A DNA stretch of 6,692 nucleotides from Nitrososphaerales archaeon TH5896 (lineage in GTDB: Archaea; Thermoproteota; Nitrososphaeria; Nitrososphaerales; Nitrososphaeraceae): the NCBI GenBank assembly GCA_014523625.1, contig JAATVP010000122.1, forward strand, positions 1 through 6,692, in the 5' to 3' direction. Positions 4,852-6,692 of this stretch are shown piece by piece. The stretch's first letter is position 1. Each line of letters starts with the position of its first letter. A model generated the notes under the pieces. The model had not been told where the DNA came from, did not search any database, and saw nothing but the letters and a program-made list of their open reading frames with translations. The translations under genes were made by a program, and so were the position numbers.

Positions 4852-5484
4852 TTATCCCACTACTTTTACACTACCTACCATCCATGGATGTAAAATGCAT
4901 AAATAATCATATGTTCCTGGCTTCTCAAAAGTTGCCATAAATGTGTTACCAGTGCCAGGAAATTGTTTTTCTAACCCTTCAGGAAGAATCCAACCCGAAT
5001 TGACATATATCTCATCTCCAGCAATAGAATAATTAGCATTTGGATTCATAAACTGCACTTTGTCTTGTGAATCAATCGTAACTGGACTATACGTTCTTGC
5101 ATTAATTCCGATAAGAGTGTTGGTACAACCTTCGCCTGGAATCAATAATGCCTCGTTGTTAGAGCCTGGAGGAATAGCAGTGAACTCTGTTGTGTTTGAG
5201 ACAGAGAGCGAGGAAACCACGCCTGCAAAAGTGCTATTATCAAACATGAAAGTTATCGTGTGAGGTTCTGCGGCACCCATAGTTGGATTATCCCATACCA
5301 ACATTAATCGTCACAATTTGGGGTAGAAACACTGTCCACGGCGCAGTTTACCTCCTCCAGCTGCCACTTTGACAATTTCGTTTCCTGCACTAGTTGCTTT
5401 AGTACTAGTGTTGACGTTATAGGTTGTGATAGCTATTGTAAATGCCAAAATCACTAAACCAAAAAGAATTCGCTTCTGAATCAT
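4852..5484 (-). pseudogene. secreted plastocyanin/cupredoxin-like type-1 copper protein, frame broken twice
   Basis: A secreted blue-copper electron-transfer domain. The 5' part (5484-5350) encodes a signal peptide (MIQKRILFGLVILAFTIAIT), a Thr/Ser/Asn linker and IVKVAAGGG. Homology then continues in a second frame at 5347-5297 as TAPWTVFLPQIVTINVG, the next two strands of the fold. It resumes in the first frame at 5295 as WDNPTMGAAEPHTITF and runs to the end. In the first frame the middle reads through unrelated residues to a TGA at 5311-5313. One base appears missing at the AAA at 5347-5349, and about 11 bases (or one extra) at 5296, where the usual G-D-T-V-x-W turn is cut to GGT-A-TGG. All four copper ligands remain: His in EPHTITF, and Cys, His and Met in CILHPWM. 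It may be a recent pseudogene or contain sequencing errors. The ATG at 5484 is set by a TATA box 28 nt upstream; the 3' part alone could start at 5304. Confidence 0.8.
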
Positions 5485-5507
5485 TTGATCTCTTAATAAA
5501 GTCAGTA

Positions 5508-5516
5508 AAATATAAA
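5508..5516 (-). promoter_or_regulatory. TATA box of the copper-protein gene
   Basis: TTTATATTT on the - strand is centred about 28 nt before the ATG at 5484. It lies inside the longer open frame that would begin at 5532, which argues against that start. An intact promoter suggests the broken gene is, or recently was, transcribed. Confidence 0.6.
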
Positions 5517-5676
5517 CATCTCGAATTGCCATTAACGGGTCATATCAGAGTAGAGTCTTATATGGAAACTAACTTACCTTACCCTGTCTCAATTAATTCA
5601 TGTTCCTCATCAAGAGTATCTAAGCAATTGCATAGTAACATGCATTCAGTAATGATGAATCTGCACAGGGCTAACT

Positions 5677-6692
5677 CTAATTACTCGGTAGTGCTGAAGG
5701 TGACTGTCTTTCCCCCATCACAGCATCTAAATGAAGCTCGGTTCCGTTTCTAAATATCTTTAGTACCACTTTATCCCCTGGGGCCGTATTTCTTTCAAGA
5801 TATGATACAAGCTGTTCAAATTCGGCGATCCTCTCTCCGTTTAATCCGACGATGATATCTCCTCCATGCTTCTTACCATACTGATCTGTAGTAGTTCCAT
5901 GCAGACCTGCTTTATCGGCAGGCCCTCCTTGCACTAATGTATTTACAACTACGCCCTTAACGTCATCAGTTATGTTTGCTATATTTGCCGCTAAATCTGA
6001 TGTAAGTGTGGTTCCAGTGAAACCCAAATATGGATGAGTGTAGTTGCCTTTTTCAATTAGTCTTGGTACTATCTCTTGAATTAAGTTCATGGGTATCGCA
6101 AAACCGAGCCCCTGTGTCAGTGCCGCAAAATTTACCCCTACTACCTGCCCTTCCAAGTTCAACAAAGGACCACCTGAATTACCCGGATTTATTGCAGCAT
6201 CAGTTTGGATCACGTCTGGAACAGAATAAGGGACACCTGGCGCAGGGACTAGCCTACCAACCTGACTTACAATTCCAGTTGTCATTGTGCCAGCCAAGCC
6301 ATAAGGATTGCCTATGGCAATTACCTGGTCACCCACGATTAACGCCGAAGAATTTCCTAGAGGGAGCGGTCTTAGTTGAGTTTGATCAAGAGTATTATTC
6401 TGAGATTCGATAACTTTTAGAACTGCTATATCGATATATGGATCTACGGCCGTTACATTTGCTCTGAGTCTGTCTCCATTTGTAAATGTAACATCAACTA
6501 ACTTGTCATCACCGACTACATGATTATTGGTAATAATGTGTCCCAGATTATCAAAGAGGAAGCCCGATCCCAGTGCTGTTGTATTTTCCAGTGACGGGTC
6601 CATAACTACACCGGTTTGTGGGACGCTCCTACTTATCTGGACTACCGAATCCTGTGTCTGATTGAATATCTTGTTCAAGATACTTCCAGAAG
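5677..6692 (-). CDS. HtrA/DegP-like serine protease with PDZ domain, N-terminus beyond the window
   Basis: A trypsin-like protease for extracytoplasmic protein quality control. Counting from the TTG at 6678, the triad is complete: His53 in ITNNHVV, Asp83 in YIDIAVLKV and Ser168 in NPGNSGGPL, with the oxyanion loop IGNPYGL before it. The protease domain covers about 10-210. A single PDZ domain follows (about 215-325), with the YLGFTG carboxylate-binding strand, a GGPADKAGL motif and GGDIIVGLNGERI. The C-terminal tail is short. The frame is still open at the right edge, and the residues before position 1 (SGSIL) read as continuing protein. The true start, with the expected signal peptide or membrane anchor, therefore lies outside the window. 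The TAG is at 5677-5679. The gene is followed, 190 nt on, by the copper-protein gene with its own promoter, so no operon is needed. Confidence 0.95.
   Translation of the reverse strand, partial: SGSILNKIFNQTQDSVVQISRSVPQTGVVMDPSLENTTALGSGFLFDNLGHIITNNHVVGDDKLVDVTFTNGDRLRANVTAVDPYIDIAVLKVIESQNNTLDQTQLRPLPLGNSSALIVGDQVIAIGNPYGLAGTMTTGIVSQVGRLVPAPGVPYSVPDVIQTDAAINPGNSGGPLLNLEGQVVGVNFAALTQGLGFAIPMNLIQEIVPRLIEKGNYTHPYLGFTGTTLTSDLAANIANITDDVKGVVVNTLVQGGPADKAGLHGTTTDQYGKKHGGDIIVGLNGERIAEFEQLVSYLERNTAPGDKVVLKIFRNGTELHLDAVMGERQSPSALPSN

Noticed and set aside
5304..5484. Two separate genes (a 5' secreted peptide and a 3' cupredoxin starting at 5304)
   Set aside because: The missing strand TAPWTVFLPQIVTINVG is readable in another frame between them, so one broken gene explains the sequence better than two genes.
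5485..5532. N-terminal extension of the copper protein from the ATG at 5532
   Set aside because: The extra 16 residues would precede a normal signal peptide, and the TATA box for the gene lies inside this stretch; the ATG at 5484 fits better.
6030..6413. 127-codon + strand frame opposite the HtrA gene
   Set aside because: Antisense to the strongly conserved protease core, low-complexity composition, no recognisable domain; a shadow frame.

Overview
The window looks archaeal, most likely from an AT-rich ammonia-oxidising Nitrososphaeria (Thaumarchaeota) lineage such as Nitrososphaera or Nitrosocosmicus. The basis is TATA-like boxes about 25-30 nt before start codons with no Shine-Dalgarno (leaderless starts), use of TTG starts, oligo-T termination, a small CxxC zinc-ribbon protein of a type I associate with this group, a secreted blue-copper domain protein and a Lrp/AsnC regulator. 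The lineage is inferred from recalled family resemblance, not from a search.

Layout. A malic enzyme lies on the + strand (50-1318). Every other gene is on the - strand. The malic enzyme converges on a Lrp/AsnC regulator (1482-1925) across a short gap holding oligo-T tracts for both strands. Next come three very small genes that could form one transcript: a single-span membrane peptide (2526-2699), a basic protein of unknown function (2287-2496) and a zinc-ribbon protein (2065-2280). A 380-nt AT-rich gap with two hairpins, a G6 run and a TTA microsatellite separates these from a DUF5519/'luciferase-domain' protein (3080-3436). After another gap comes a class III nucleotide-cyclase-like protein (3765-4514). 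A third gap leads to a secreted type-1 copper protein (4852-5484), then an HtrA/Deg serine protease that runs off the right edge (5677-6692).

Function. The malic enzyme links malate to pyruvate in central carbon metabolism. The Lrp protein and the cyclase-like protein are regulatory or signalling candidates. The copper protein and the HtrA protease act outside the membrane, in redox chemistry and protein quality control respectively. No operon joins these functions apart from the possible small-protein cluster.

The most notable points are: (1) the copper gene is split by two reading-frame breaks within about 60 nt although all four copper ligands survive; (2) the cyclase keeps its metal aspartates but has Ser and Lys where catalytic cyclases carry Asn and Arg; (3) a perfect 8-bp inverted repeat sits on the cyclase stop codon; (4) the gap at 2869-2940 is unusually structured. 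I see no CRISPR array, tRNA, rRNA, insertion sequence or clearly new multi-gene system.
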